This document shows, piece by piece, positions 55,074 through 64,000 of a DNA stretch of 64,000 nucleotides. The first letter of the stretch is position 1. Every line of letters begins with the position of its first letter. A program made the translations under genes and the position numbers. The notes below the pieces were generated by a model. It was not told where the DNA came from. It ran no database searches and saw only the letters and a list, made by a program, of their open reading frames with translations. Source of the DNA: Rhizobiales bacterium PAR1 (GTDB lineage Bacteria; Pseudomonadota; Alphaproteobacteria; Rhizobiales; Beijerinckiaceae); the NCBI GenBank assembly GCA_002256205.1, contig NKIW01000001.1:1-64000 (forward strand), read 5' to 3'.

Positions 55074-55883
55074 GTGGCAACCAAGCCGCCCCAGCATGAG
55101 GATTTCGACTTCGAAGCCAGCGAACTCGCCGAAAGCGAGGGAGCGCAACGCTTTGTGATCGATCTCGACGGCTTTGAAGGCCCGCTTGACCTGCTGCTGG
55201 ACCTTGCCCGGCGCGACAAACTCGATCTCCGCACAATTTCCATTCTCGCACTTGCGGATCAGTACCTCGCCTTCATCCGCGAGGCGCAGCGCCTGCGGCT
55301 CGAGGTCGCGGGCGATTATCTCGTCATGGCAGCCTGGCTGACCTATCTGAAATCGCGTCTGCTGCTGCCGAAAAAGCACCACCCCGATGAGCCGGAAGCC
55401 GATGCGCTGGTGCAGGATCTTGCCGAGCGGCTGAAGCGCCTCGAAGCCGTCCGCAAGGTCGGCGTCTGGCTCGGGGAGCGCCTATCCGAAGCACGCGAAA
55501 GCTTTCCGCGTGGCAACGCCGAAACGGTGGTGATCGAAAAGCGCCTTGCGTGGGAAGTCAGCCTGACGGAACTCGTCGCGGCCTATGCCGAGCGGCGTAC
55601 CCAGACGGTGAAGTCGCACTACAGGATCGCGCAGCGCCGGACGCTCTCGATTCCCGAGGCGCGGGAAATTCTTGAACGGCTAATCGGACGTGCTGCCGAA
55701 TGGTGTCCGCTGGATATCCTGCTCGAAGCCATCCAGCCAGCACAGGCCGAAAAACGCAGCGCCAAGGCCTCGTCTTTTGTCGCCGCGCTTGAATTGGTGC
55801 GTGACGGATCGCTCGATTTGAAGCAGGAAGAGGCCTTCGCGACGATTTATCTGCGCCGATCCACACGGACAGTGCAAACCTGA
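55074..55883 (+). CDS. scpA: Segregation and condensation protein ScpA
   Basis: ScpA is the kleisin of the SMC-ScpAB complex that condenses and separates chromosomes. The 269-residue protein has the N-terminal SMC-binding part (FVIDLDGFEGPLDLLLDLARRDKLDL), the middle helical region, and a C-terminal winged helix (SSFVAALELVRDGSLDLKQEE). The start is a GTG at 55074 with AAGGAG 7 bases upstream; longer readings run into nagZ. scpB follows after 7 bases. Confidence 0.94.
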   Translation: MATKPPQHEDFDFEASELAESEGAQRFVIDLDGFEGPLDLLLDLARRDKLDLRTISILALADQYLAFIREAQRLRLEVAGDYLVMAAWLTYLKSRLLLPKKHHPDEPEADALVQDLAERLKRLEAVRKVGVWLGERLSEARESFPRGNAETVVIEKRLAWEVSLTELVAAYAERRTQTVKSHYRIAQRRTLSIPEAREILERLIGRAAEWCPLDILLEAIQPAQAEKRSAKASSFVAALELVRDGSLDLKQEEAFATIYLRRSTRTVQT

Positions 55884-55890
55884 GGCTTTC

Positions 55891-56700
55891 ATGACGCATC
55901 CGGTCATGCGCGCAGTCACCGAGGAAAACGATGCAGCCGAAGGCCGCTTCGCCCATGGCGTGCGCGTGGCCGAGGCACTGCTGTTCGCAAGCCATGATCC
56001 GCTGGCGGCGGAGGATATCGGTCGTCTGATGCCGGTCGGTGTCGATGTCGAGGCGGTTCTGGGCGAACTGGAGCGGCTTTATCGCCCGCGCGGGGTCAAC
56101 CTCGTCCGCCTCGCCGGCAAATGGATGTTCCGCACAGCGCCGGATCTTGGGCATCTGCTGAAAAAGGAAACCGAAGAAGCCAAAAAGCTCGGCCGTGCCG
56201 CGCTCGAAACCCTCTCTATTATCGCCTATCACCAGCCGGTGACGCGTGCGGAAATCGAGGAATTGCGCGGCGTTTCGACCCAGAAGGGCACGCTCGATAC
56301 GCTGCTGGAGGCCGGCTTCGTGCGCATGCGCGGGCGTCGTCGCACGCCCGGTCGCCCTGTGACCTTTGGCACAACGGAAACCTTTCTCGTCCAGTTCGGG
56401 CTCGACCGCATCAGCGATCTGCCGGGCCTTGAGGAAATCGCCGGGGCAGGGCTCGTCGAGGCGCAAATCCCGGCTGGCCTTGGCATTCCGCTGCCCTCGG
56501 ATGATGCGACCTTGCGCGCAGACGAAGACCCTCTGGAGCCTGATCTCTTCGATATCATGGCCGAGGAACGGCTCGAAGAACTTGCAAACGAGGCTCCGCT
56601 GAACCCGGATGGTGACGAGTCACCTGAAGCGACCCCATCCGAGGAACCGCAAGCCCTAAATAGTAAGCATGCCCCGGAGGATACCCATGGCGAACGCTGA
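55891..56700 (+). CDS. scpB: Segregation and condensation protein ScpB
   Basis: ScpB is the winged-helix partner of ScpA in the SMC complex. The 269-residue protein has two winged-helix parts (about residues 20-95 and 100-180), the second with LETLSIIAYHQPVTRAEIEELRGV. An acidic C-terminal tail rich in Glu/Pro is variable in the family. Its last 14 bases overlap the start of the following ABC ATPase gene. Confidence 0.95.
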   Translation: MTHPVMRAVTEENDAAEGRFAHGVRVAEALLFASHDPLAAEDIGRLMPVGVDVEAVLGELERLYRPRGVNLVRLAGKWMFRTAPDLGHLLKKETEEAKKLGRAALETLSIIAYHQPVTRAEIEELRGVSTQKGTLDTLLEAGFVRMRGRRRTPGRPVTFGTTETFLVQFGLDRISDLPGLEEIAGAGLVEAQIPAGLGIPLPSDDATLRADEDPLEPDLFDIMAEERLEELANEAPLNPDGDESPEATPSEEPQALNSKHAPEDTHGER

Positions 56701-57766
56701 AACCGGTCAACGCCGGCTCCGCGCTTCCGCCGTCATCCCCGCCTCGCTGACCTTCGAAAATGTCACGCGCCGGTTCGAGGGCAAGGAGGCGGTCTCCGAT
56801 GTGAGCTTCACCGCCGGCAACGGCGAGGTGATTTGCCTGCTTGGCGCCTCGGGCTGCGGAAAATCGACGCTCTTGCGCCTGGCAGCGGGCATCGAAGTGC
56901 CGGATTCGGGTCGAATCCTGCTCGACGGCAAGGAAATCGCCGGTCCCAAAACCTTCGTTGAGCCGGAAGATCGCGGCATCGGCCTCGTGTTTCAGGATTA
57001 CGCACTGTTTCCGCATCTCGATGCGCTCAGCAATGCGCGCTTCGGCCTTGGTGATCTCGCCAAGCGCGAGTCGCTCTCGATCGCAGATGCGGCACTGCGC
57101 CGCGTCGGCCTCGGGGATCGCCTGCGCGCGATGCCGCATGAACTCTCTGGCGGCGAGCAGCAGCGCGTTGCTTTGGCCCGTGCAGTGGTGCCGCGCCCGC
57201 GCGTTCTCCTCATGGATGAACCCTTTTCGAACCTCGACCGCCGCATGCGCGATCAGGTTCGCGAGGAAACCGTCGCTGTCTTGCGCGAAACCGGTGCTAC
57301 AGCGCTGATCGTCACGCATGACCCGGAAGAGGCGATGCGCATTGCCGACCGCATTGCCCTGATGCGCGCCGGCAAGCTGATCCAGATCGGCGCGAGCCGC
57401 GATATCTACAACAACCCGGTCGATCTCGAAGCCGCGCGTTTCTTCTGCGATCTCAACGAGATCGAAGCCACGGTGAAGAACGGACGAATCGAAACCGCGC
57501 TCGGTACTTTCCCCGCTCCGGGCAAGCAGGATGGCGAGCGCGCCATCGCCGCCATCCGCCCGCAATCGATACGCCTGAAACCGGCAGGCTTCTGCCTTTC
57601 GGGGCGGATCATCTCGCATCGCTTTATCGGCGAAGTCGATCTCGTCGAGGTTGCGGTACAGGGGCTCGACCGAACCTTGCGCGCCCGCGTGCAGGATGCC
57701 CCCGCAACGAAGCCCGGAAGCGATATCGGCGTGGATATCAAGGCTGCGGAAGTTCTGGTGTTTTAA
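56687..57766 (+). CDS. ABC transporter ATPase, FbpC/PotA-like, orphan
   Basis: The 359-residue protein has the import-type ATPase domain: Walker A GASGCGKST, QDYALFPHL Q-loop, LSGGEQQR signature, Walker B VLLMDEPFSNLD and the H-loop THDPEEAM. A C-terminal TOBE-like domain (about residues 280-359; IRPQSIRL) matches iron(III) or spermidine/sulfate-type importers. There is no permease or binding-protein gene nearby, so its partners must be elsewhere. The start at 56687 has CCGGAGG 6 bases upstream and lies inside the scpB 3' end, indicating coupling. Confidence 0.9.
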   Translation: MANAETGQRRLRASAVIPASLTFENVTRRFEGKEAVSDVSFTAGNGEVICLLGASGCGKSTLLRLAAGIEVPDSGRILLDGKEIAGPKTFVEPEDRGIGLVFQDYALFPHLDALSNARFGLGDLAKRESLSIADAALRRVGLGDRLRAMPHELSGGEQQRVALARAVVPRPRVLLMDEPFSNLDRRMRDQVREETVAVLRETGATALIVTHDPEEAMRIADRIALMRAGKLIQIGASRDIYNNPVDLEAARFFCDLNEIEATVKNGRIETALGTFPAPGKQDGERAIAAIRPQSIRLKPAGFCLSGRIISHRFIGEVDLVEVAVQGLDRTLRARVQDAPATKPGSDIGVDIKAAEVLVF

Positions 57767-57913
57767 TTGAGCCGATTTAACCCGCTGTCCGCCCTTGTTT
57801 TTGCCGTCAAGACCCCCTAGTTTCCGAGCCGAACTCTGGCGTCACAGGCGTGGCGGCGGACCCTTTTTATTCAGTGACGCGCCCTTGGATGAGGGCCGGT
57901 TTGGAGGCGTTCC

Positions 57914-58141
57914 ATGGGCAGCATGAGCATCTGGCATTGGCTGGTAGTAGCGGTGATCGTGCTGCTGCTGTTCGGGCGTGGCAAGATTCCGGAGCTGATG
58001 GGCGACGTTGCCAAGGGCATCAAGTCGTTCAAGGCCGGCATGAAGGAAGACGACGTCGCCGCCAAGGCCGACGAAGTCAAAAAGGAACTCGAGACCAAGG
58101 TTGGCGAAACCGTCTCGAAGACCGAGCAGAAGGCCGGCTAA
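57914..58141 (+). CDS. tatA: Sec-independent translocase protein TatA
   Basis: TatA forms the pore of the twin-arginine pathway that exports folded proteins. The 75-residue protein has one membrane helix ([14 protein letters not shown]), the hinge [20 protein letters not shown] and a charged amphipathic tail. GGAGG lies 6 bases before the ATG. It heads the tatABC operon. Confidence 0.97.
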   Translation: MGSMSIWHWLVVAVIVLLLFGRGKIPELMGDVAKGIKSFKAGMKEDDVAAKADEVKKELETKVGETVSKTEQKAG

Positions 58142-58202
58142 GGTCAATTTTTTGCACCCCCGGCGCACATCGCGTCGGGCGAAAAGGGTGACGTAGCGCG
58201 TC

Positions 58203-58637
58203 ATGTTTGATGTCGGCTGGAGCGAAGTGGTTGTCATCGGCGTTGTCGCGCTGGTGGTGATCGGTCCAAAGGAATTGCCGGGCGTGATCCGCACCGTGGG
58301 GCGTGCCGTGGGCAAGCTCCGCACGATGGCGGGTGACTTCCGCACGCAATTCGATGACGCGATGCGTGAGGCGGATCTTCACGAGGTCAAGAAGACCTTC
58401 ACGGAAGCCGCCGACGCCGCGACCTCTGCGGCGAACAGCTTCACCGAGCCGGTCACCGACCTCCAGAACGAGATTCACGCCGCGACATCGGAAGTCTCGA
58501 GCGCAGTCAATGCCAGCGAACCGGTTTCCGCGCCCGTGATCGAAGCGCCGGCGCCGGTCGCCGAACCGGAACCGGAAGCAGCACCCGCGCCGAAAAAGCG
58601 TCGCAAAAAGGCCGATACCGCCGGGGAAGACGCATGA
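58203..58637 (+). CDS. tatB: Sec-independent translocase protein TatB
   Basis: TatB works with TatC in recognising twin-arginine signals. The 144-residue protein begins [31 protein letters not shown] (membrane helix then family hinge), followed by a helical region and a Pro/Ala/Glu tail ending in KKRRKKAD. The stop overlaps the tatC start as ATGA. The ribosome site is weak. Confidence 0.96.
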   Translation: MFDVGWSEVVVIGVVALVVIGPKELPGVIRTVGRAVGKLRTMAGDFRTQFDDAMREADLHEVKKTFTEAADAATSAANSFTEPVTDLQNEIHAATSEVSSAVNASEPVSAPVIEAPAPVAEPEPEAAPAPKKRRKKADTAGEDA

Positions 58638-59491
58638 ACGCGATTGTTCCCGCACCAGAACCCGGCCCCGTCTCGACCAACACCGCCCCCTCGCGGGATG
58701 GTCATGAGGACATCGAGGCTTCGCGCGCCCCGCTGATTGAGCATCTTATCGAGTTGCGCTCACGCATCATCAAGGCGCTGATCGCGTTTTTCGTGATGAC
58801 CATCGCCTGCTTCACGGTGGCGAAGCACATCTATGCGATCCTGGTCTACCCCTACGTCTGGGCTGCCGGCGGGCCGGAAAAGGCACCGCTGATCTACACC
58901 CATCCGCTCGAATATTTCTTCGTCCAGCTGAAGCTGGCGGTGTTCGGCGGCGCGTTTCTCGCCTTTCCGGTGATCGCGACGCAGATCTACAAGTTCGTCG
59001 CCCCCGGCCTCTACAAGGACGAGAAGGACGCGTTTCGCCCCTATCTCATTGCAACGCCGGTGTTTTTTGTGCTCGGCGCGGCGGTGGTGATGCTGGTCGC
59101 GATGCCGATGCTGATGAAATTCTCGCTCGGCATGCAGCAGGTGCCGGAAGCCGGGCAGGCGCCGATTACCTTCCTCGGCAAGGTGGATGATTACCTCAGC
59201 CTCATCATGACGCTGGTTTTCGCCTTCGGCATCACATTCCAGTTGCCGGTGATCCTCACGCTGCTCGCGCGCATCGGGCTCATCGACGCGCAGTTCCTCA
59301 AGGACAAGCGGCGCTATGCCATCGTGCTGGTGTTCGTGGCGGCGGCGGTGCTGACTCCGCCGGATATCCTGAGCCAGTTCTCCCTCGCGATCCCGACGCT
59401 GGCGCTTTACGAACTCGCGATTCTCTCCGTGAGTTACGTCGAGAAGAAGCATAAGGCCAAGCGCGCGGCGGAAGACGCGGCGGGTAGCTGA
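58634..59491 (+). CDS. tatC: Sec-independent translocase protein TatC
   Basis: TatC is the core membrane receptor for twin-arginine signals. The 285-residue protein has six membrane segments, [16 protein letters not shown] at the cytoplasmic start (family motif HLxELRxR), and a conserved periplasmic region with FKxxxxPGLY-like [11 protein letters not shown]. The C-terminus is basic ([11 protein letters not shown]). A repeat element follows directly. Confidence 0.97.
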   Translation: MNAIVPAPEPGPVSTNTAPSRDGHEDIEASRAPLIEHLIELRSRIIKALIAFFVMTIACFTVAKHIYAILVYPYVWAAGGPEKAPLIYTHPLEYFFVQLKLAVFGGAFLAFPVIATQIYKFVAPGLYKDEKDAFRPYLIATPVFFVLGAAVVMLVAMPMLMKFSLGMQQVPEAGQAPITFLGKVDDYLSLIMTLVFAFGITFQLPVILTLLARIGLIDAQFLKDKRRYAIVLVFVAAAVLTPPDILSQFSLAIPTLALYELAILSVSYVEKKHKAKRAAEDAAGS

Positions 59492-59493
59492 AG

Positions 59494-59601
59494 CCTGTCA
59501 TTCCCGACGCGCCAAAGGCGCGAACGGGAATCCAGACTTTACAAATCGCGATAAACCTCGCCAAAGAACGATGCAGCAGCCTGCAAAAGCGGGCATGACA
59601 C
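59494..59601. repeat. Composite palindromic repeat between tatC and serS
   Basis: TGTCATTCCCG opens a hairpin (ATTCCCGACGCGCC-AAA-GGCGCGAACGGGAAT), and CGGGCATGACA at 59591-59601 closes the element as the inverted complement of the opening. The whole, about 108 bases, matches the one at 61149-61255 in its outer arms. Confidence 0.75.
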
Positions 59602-59635
59602 ATTCTGTTGCCGTTTTCGATTCGCGAGCCCTGAC

Positions 59636-61141
59636 ATGCACGACATCCGCGCCCTTCGTGAGAACCCCGCTGCGTTGAAAGACGCGATGCTGCGCCGGAA
59701 CAAGCCGGAGGAGGCATCCAAGGTCGAGGCCGTGCTCGCGCTGGATATCGACTATCGCGCCCGGCTCACGGAGAAGGAAACGCTGCTAGCGCGCCGCAAC
59801 GCCGCCTCGAAGGAAATCGGGCAGGCGATGGCGCAGAAGGATGCTGCCAAGGCCGAGGCCCTGAAAGCCGAAGTCGCGGCGGGCAAGGAGCGTCTTGCCG
59901 CGCTCGAAGGCGAAACCGCCGGGATGGAAGCACAGATCCGCGACATTCTCTCCGGCATCCCCAATGTGCCGAATGCGGATGTGCCGGAAGGCGCGGATGA
60001 ACACGGCAATGTGGTTGTCGCAGGCCCGAAGCAGCACGCGGAGATCGCGGGCGGCGCGCTGCCCATTCCGGCCAAGCGCATCGAAACAGGCTCGGATCAC
60101 GTCGCGCTCGGCGAAGCCTTGGGCATGATGGATTTCGAAACCGCAGCGAAGCTTTCCGGCGCGCGGTTCGTGGTGCTGCAAAAGGGTCTTGCGCGGCTCG
60201 AACGCGCGCTCGGGCAATTCATGCTCGACACGCACACGATGGAGCACGGCTACACCGAGGTGAACCCGCCGATTCTCGTGAAAGACGACGCGATGTTCGG
60301 CACCGCGCAGTTGCCGAAGTTCCGCGAAGATCAGTTTGCATCCATTTACCAGATTTCAATTGCGGATGATGAATTCGAAGTTCATCCGATGGAGGTTCCT
60401 GGCCAGATCGACGTTCGCTTTTTGGGTCCAAGGAAAGCCGAACTCGAACGCGCATTCACCGGCAGGGTCGATCTTAATAATCCCAAAATCGGAGAGGACG
60501 GAAAAATTGTTGGGATTCGGCCAGTACTTCAATCCAACTACTGGCTCATTCCCACCGCCGAAGTTCCGCTGACCAACCTCGTGCGGGAGAAAATCCTCTC
60601 GGAGGAAGAGCTTCCGCTGCGCTTCACCGCGCTGACCCCGTGTTTCCGGGCCGAAGCGGGCTCAGCGGGGCGCGATACGCGCGGCATGCTGCGCCAGCAC
60701 CAGTTCAACAAGGTCGAACTCGTCTCGATCACGACGCCGGAAACCTCGGCGAATGAGCACGAGCGCATGATCACCTGCGCCGAAACCGTGCTCAAAAAGC
60801 TCGGCCTGCATTTCCGCACCATGACGCTCTGCACCGGCGACATGGGGTTCGCGAGCCAGAAAACCTACGATATCGAGGTCTGGCTGCCGGGCCAGAACAC
60901 TTATCGCGAGATTTCTTCCTGCTCGGTCTGCGGTGATTTTCAGGCCCGCCGCATGGATGCGCGCTTCCGCGCAGCCGGCGAAAAGCAGACGCGCTTTGTC
61001 CATACGCTCAACGGCTCGGGCGTCGCGGTCGGCCGTTGTCTCATTGCGGTCATGGAAAACTACCAGAACCCGGATGGCTCGATCACCGTGCCGGATGTGC
61101 TGCTGCCCTATATGGGCGGCATCAAGCGGATCGAGCGGTGA
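59636..61141 (+). CDS. serS: Seryl-tRNA synthetase with an in-frame insertion of about 60 residues
   Basis: SerRS charges tRNA-Ser (and tRNA-Sec). The 501-residue protein is longer than the usual 420-430. The coiled-coil tRNA-binding arm (about residues 30-105) and class II core are intact: TAEVPLTN, motif 2 [21 protein letters not shown] and motif 3 [18 protein letters not shown]. Between FREDQF (residue 234) and YWLIPTAEV (302) lie about 68 residues where E. coli has about 14. This part has about 49% GC over 180 bases against about 60% on both sides, and its codons look unlike the rest. It is in frame, so the enzyme is probably active. Confidence 0.95.
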   Translation: MHDIRALRENPAALKDAMLRRNKPEEASKVEAVLALDIDYRARLTEKETLLARRNAASKEIGQAMAQKDAAKAEALKAEVAAGKERLAALEGETAGMEAQIRDILSGIPNVPNADVPEGADEHGNVVVAGPKQHAEIAGGALPIPAKRIETGSDHVALGEALGMMDFETAAKLSGARFVVLQKGLARLERALGQFMLDTHTMEHGYTEVNPPILVKDDAMFGTAQLPKFREDQFASIYQISIADDEFEVHPMEVPGQIDVRFLGPRKAELERAFTGRVDLNNPKIGEDGKIVGIRPVLQSNYWLIPTAEVPLTNLVREKILSEEELPLRFTALTPCFRAEAGSAGRDTRGMLRQHQFNKVELVSITTPETSANEHERMITCAETVLKKLGLHFRTMTLCTGDMGFASQKTYDIEVWLPGQNTYREISSCSVCGDFQARRMDARFRAAGEKQTRFVHTLNGSGVAVGRCLIAVMENYQNPDGSITVPDVLLPYMGGIKRIER

Positions 61142-61148
61142 CGCGACC

Positions 61149-61255
61149 TGTCATTCCCGACCGAGTAAAACGAGGAGCGGGAATCCAGGAAAGTCCGGTA
61201 AGGCACAAGGAAGACTGGATTTCCGTTCGATGCTGCGCATCGTCGGGCATGACAC
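61149..61255. repeat. Composite palindromic repeat between serS and surE
   Basis: TGTCATTCCCGA opens and CGTCGGGCATGACA closes this element; inner pairs include ATTCCCG/CGGGAAT and CCAG...CTGG, plus a small GATGC-TGC-GCATC hairpin. It has the same outer arms as the element at 59494-59601. Confidence 0.75.
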
Positions 61256-61389
61256 GGCGAGGGGACGACACGCCACGCTAGGAAAACGCCGGGGTATTCC
61301 CGACAATAGTGGCTGAGCACTGATTCTTTCATAGCCCGAACGGGCGCCCGAGCTTATGCGAGGGAAACCGCGCCGGAGGCGCAAACACC

Positions 61390-62154
61390 ATGCGCATACT
61401 GGTCACCAATGATGATGGCATCCACGCTCCGGGCCTGAAGGTGCTGGAAAAGATCGCGAATGAACTCTCGGATGACGTCTATGTCGTCGCCCCGGAGAGC
61501 GATCAATCCGGCGTCTCGCACTCGCTCTCGCTCAACGATCCGATGCGCCTGCGCGAGATTTCACCGCGCCATTTCGCGGTGAAGGGCACGCCGACCGATT
61601 GCGTCATCATGGGCGTTCGCCACATCCTGAAGGACAAGAAGCCCGATCTCGTGCTCTCTGGCGTCAATCGCGGCCAGAATGTCGCGGAGGACGTCACCTA
61701 TTCCGGCACCATCGCGGCAGCCATGGAAGGCACGCTGCTCGGCGTACCCTCGATCGCGCTAAGCCAGGCCTACCCCTATGGCGATCGCGGCGGCCTGACC
61801 TGGGCGACCACCGAGAAGCATGGCGCGGGGATCATCCGCAAGCTGCTGGAGATCGGCATTCCCAAGGGCATCGTGATGAACGTGAACTTCCCGGCGCGCG
61901 CCGATGGCTCGGTCGCGGGCGTGGCCATTGCTGTGCAGGGCCAGCGCAATCAGGCGCTTCTCGACGTCGAGCAGCGCGCGGACGGGCGCGGTATCCCGTA
62001 TTACTGGCTCGGTTTCGGGCGCGGCAAGATCACGCCCGCCGAGGGCACGGACCTCCATGCGCTCGCGGATGGCAAGATCTCGATCACGCCCCTCCGGCTC
62101 GATCTCACCGATCTGCCGAGCCTCACGCGCCTCGCGGACGCCTTCGACGCGTGA
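61390..62154 (+). CDS. surE: 5'/3'-nucleotidase SurE
   Basis: SurE is a metal-dependent phosphatase acting on nucleoside monophosphates and related substrates, linked to stationary-phase survival. The 254-residue protein begins [15 protein letters not shown] with the family's ND-D metal motif, has [13 protein letters not shown] and [19 protein letters not shown] near residue 95. GGAGG lies 9 bases before the ATG. The stop overlaps the pcm start by one base. Confidence 0.96.
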   Translation: MRILVTNDDGIHAPGLKVLEKIANELSDDVYVVAPESDQSGVSHSLSLNDPMRLREISPRHFAVKGTPTDCVIMGVRHILKDKKPDLVLSGVNRGQNVAEDVTYSGTIAAAMEGTLLGVPSIALSQAYPYGDRGGLTWATTEKHGAGIIRKLLEIGIPKGIVMNVNFPARADGSVAGVAIAVQGQRNQALLDVEQRADGRGIPYYWLGFGRGKITPAEGTDLHALADGKISITPLRLDLTDLPSLTRLADAFDA

Positions 62155-62858
62155 TGGAACCTGCCGCCGGAACCCCTCTGGATCTGGCGGCGTCGGCTGA
62201 GCATGCCGGCGCGGAAGGCACGGATGACGCCGCGCTCGCACGCTTCATCATGGACTTGCGCTCGCGCGGTTTGACCGATCCGGCGCTGATGACCGCCTTC
62301 GAGCGCCTGCCGCGCGGCGAGTTCATTCCCGGCTTTGCGCCGTCGCAGCTCTATTCCACGATGGCACTGCCGCTGCCCTGCGGGGAGGAGGCGACTGACC
62401 CGTTCAGCCTCGCGCGCTATCTCATGCTGCTCGATATCCGGCCGGGCCTGCGGGTGTTGGAAATCGGCACGGGTTCAGGATTCCTGTCGGCGATTCTTGC
62501 GCGGCTCGGCGCGGGCGTCACAAGCTATGAACGCTATCGCACCTTGCTGCGCCGCGCCGAACGCGCCTTCCGCAGCATGGGAATCACCACCGTGGTGCCG
62601 CTGCTGGGCGATGGCCTCACGCGCCTCGACCGCGCCGACAGTTTCGATCGCATCATCGTCAATGGTGCGGTGGAAACGATGCCGCAGCACTTGATGGATC
62701 GTCTGAACGCAAATGGCATTGCTCTGGCGCATCGCCGGCGCGGGCTGGAAACGCAGCTTGTCGTCTGGAAGAAGGACTTGACGGGCTTTCCCGTTGCGCA
62801 AGAGTGCGGCCCCTCGCGTATGGGCCTGATGCGGGCGGGAATTCCTTCCTGTCTTTAG
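62154..62858 (+). CDS. pcm: Protein-L-isoaspartate O-methyltransferase
   Basis: Pcm methylates isoaspartyl residues in aged proteins to start their repair. The 234-residue protein has the SAM-binding motif VLEIGTGSGFLSAILARLG, preceded by the family-type DPFSLARYLMLL, and a later DGLTRLDRADSFDRIIVNGA block. The ATG at 62154 overlaps the surE stop (TGATG), so the pair is coupled. surE-pcm adjacency is widespread in proteobacteria. Confidence 0.92.
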   Translation: MEPAAGTPLDLAASAEHAGAEGTDDAALARFIMDLRSRGLTDPALMTAFERLPRGEFIPGFAPSQLYSTMALPLPCGEEATDPFSLARYLMLLDIRPGLRVLEIGTGSGFLSAILARLGAGVTSYERYRTLLRRAERAFRSMGITTVVPLLGDGLTRLDRADSFDRIIVNGAVETMPQHLMDRLNANGIALAHRRRGLETQLVVWKKDLTGFPVAQECGPSRMGLMRAGIPSCL

Positions 62859-62969
62859 GCAGTTTCGTACGATTCAGATTCGATTCACCTTACCCTTCAA
62901 CCTGACCTTAAGCTGAATCCGGCTTTATTTCGGTTCATCGCCTTTGATGGTTACCGGGTGAGTCGAGTA

Positions 62970-64000
62970 ATGCGTAAGTATGGTTTGAACGGCGGACGGG
63001 TTAAACTGCTCGCTTCAGTAATGACAGCGGCGCTTCTGGGCGCATGCTCGTCGGATGTCACGCGGTTTGGCGACGATCCCTTTCAAAGCCCGTTCAATTC
63101 GCGGGCGGCTTTTGATCCGGCATCGACGAACTCGGTGAACCGTCAGCGGACACCTTCGGTGCCGCGGCAGTCGCTGCCGCCGGTCACGAGCAGTCAGATC
63201 TCTTCGGTCTCCACGCAGGCACTGCCAGCGCCGAGCCGACCGATGATGTCGACGGCTTCTGCCCCGCTCACCACAGGTTCAATCGGGCGCCCGACCGTGG
63301 GCTCTGTCGGTACCTCGAATTATCCTTCGCTCAGCGCCGTCTCATCGCGTCAGCCGAGTGTTCTTGGTTCCAGCACCGGTTGGTCCGCGGTCGGCGGAAC
63401 GCCCGTAACGCTTCAGCAGGGTGAGAACGTCAATTCGCTCTCGAGCCGCTACGGCGTCCCGGTCAGCGCGATCATGGCGGTGAATGGCCTCTCCAGCACC
63501 AGCCAGCCGCAGCCCGGCCAGCAGATCATGATCCCGGCCTATAACGCTGTCCAGAGCGGCAAGACGGCAGCGACATCCTCGGCTACCTCGGTGATCCAGC
63601 GTGCGCCGATGCAGGCCGTTGCCGCCCAGCCGCTGCCGCCCGTCAGCCCGATGGCATCCTCGCCGATCCCGCCGCGTGCGGTGCAGGCCATGCCGGTAGC
63701 GCAGCCGATCAAGGTCGCCGCTGGTCCGGCGCGCATGGTGACGCCGCCGATTGAATCGGATGCAGAGAAGCGTGCTGCCGCCAAGCTCAAGGAACTCAAG
63801 GCCGGCAAACCCGCGCCCAAGGCCAATGATGACGACGAGGAAGAGGACGACAAGCCCGCCGCGCCAAAGAAAAAGGCCGACGACACCAAGCGTCTCGACG
63901 AGCAGAAGCGCGCTGATGCCGCCAAAAAGGCTGCCGAGATGAAGGCCGCTGAAGCCAAGGCAAAGGTCGAGGCGGAAAAGATCAAGGCTGCAAAGATTGC
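62970..64000 (+). CDS. LysM-domain lipoprotein, probable peptidoglycan-associated factor, 3' end cut by window
   Basis: The first 343 residues are visible. There is a lipoprotein signal (MRKYGLNGGRVKLLASVMTA, lipobox LLGAC, acylated Cys 26), a Ser/Pro-rich stretch, a LysM domain (about residues 143-190; LQQGENVNSLSSRYGVPVSAI then PGQQIMIPAY), another low-complexity region and then a highly charged Lys/Ala/Asp/Glu stretch to the edge. In Hyphomicrobiales a gene at this site after surE-pcm usually encodes an NlpD-like M23 peptidase whose catalytic domain would lie beyond base 64000; that part is inference. The GTG four codons upstream is an alternative start. Confidence 0.85.
   Translation, partial: MRKYGLNGGRVKLLASVMTAALLGACSSDVTRFGDDPFQSPFNSRAAFDPASTNSVNRQRTPSVPRQSLPPVTSSQISSVSTQALPAPSRPMMSTASAPLTTGSIGRPTVGSVGTSNYPSLSAVSSRQPSVLGSSTGWSAVGGTPVTLQQGENVNSLSSRYGVPVSAIMAVNGLSSTSQPQPGQQIMIPAYNAVQSGKTAATSSATSVIQRAPMQAVAAQPLPPVSPMASSPIPPRAVQAMPVAQPIKVAAGPARMVTPPIESDAEKRAAAKLKELKAGKPAPKANDDDEEEDDKPAAPKKKADDTKRLDEQKRADAAKKAAEMKAAEAKAKVEAEKIKAAKI

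Noticed and set aside
61599-62153. Upstream extension of the pcm reading frame into surE
   Set aside because: The surE frame is clearly coding through this stretch, and the pcm ATG at 62154 overlaps the surE stop in the classic coupled way.
1-64000. tRNA, CRISPR, insertion sequence or prophage
   Set aside because: I looked in the intergenic gaps for tRNA-like cloverleaves and repeats with regular spacers and saw none; no transposase, integrase or phage gene is present.

Overview
This 64 kb window is chromosomal DNA of an alphaproteobacterium, most probably of the order Hyphomicrobiales (Rhizobiales). The evidence is a high GC content (about 60-63% where I counted), gene blocks typical of that order (lptD-lptG-lptF/pepA-holC; HdaA-ppk-ppx-rnd-aspS; erpA-dgt-argS-SPOR-nagZ-scpAB-tatABC-serS-surE-pcm-LysM lipoprotein), and palindromic intergenic repeats of rhizobial type. 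I did not identify a genus. I see no tRNA, rRNA, CRISPR array, insertion sequence, integrase or prophage gene. No gene-free stretch exceeds 300 bases; the longest are 46848-47137, 42226-42502 and 26863-27137.

Region by region. 1-4533 (minus): LPS export genes lptF, lptG and lptD, the last cut by the window edge. 4777-7241 (plus): pepA, holC and a small membrane protein. 7298-9915 (minus): a ChaC-type cyclotransferase and an ABC-F ATPase. 10115-16063: aquaporin, ndk, an EamA transporter and a molybdopterin oxidoreductase, then a divergent GST-like gene and WYL regulator sharing a palindrome. 16029-17728 (minus): purMN. 17881-25634 (plus): a Tad-like vWA protein, a CDP-alcohol phosphatidyltransferase, a PerM-type protein, the DnaA-related regulator HdaA, and polyphosphate metabolism (ppk, ppx). 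25690-30691: rnd, aspS and an MsbA-like exporter.

30712-42225 is the accessory region: surface-glycan genes. It holds two hexapeptide acyltransferases and four glycosyltransferases (GT10 and GT11 fucosyltransferase types, GT25, GT2). A tightly overlapping minus-strand operon follows: rfbF, rfbG, a C-methyltransferase, an rfbC-like epimerase, an acyltransferase, an NAD-dependent reductase/epimerase and a CmcI-type methyltransferase. By family knowledge it should make a CDP-linked, C-methyl-branched 6-deoxyhexose that may be further O-acetylated and O-methylated. A tyrosine-phosphatase-like protein and a PhnA-domain protein lie upstream of it.

42503-64000 returns to housekeeping: malic enzyme (maeB), a large exported protein of unknown function, a lipoprotein hydrolase, Fe-S carrier erpA, dgt, argS, a SPOR protein, nagZ, the SMC partners scpA/scpB, a lone Fbp-type ABC ATPase, tatABC, serS (with an unusual low-GC in-frame insertion), surE, pcm and a LysM lipoprotein cut by the right edge.

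The most interesting items are the branched-sugar operon beside two fucosyltransferase types, the serS insertion, the 17-bp start-codon repeat ladder between lptF and lptG, the palindrome between the GST and WYL genes, and two families of dispersed palindromic repeats.
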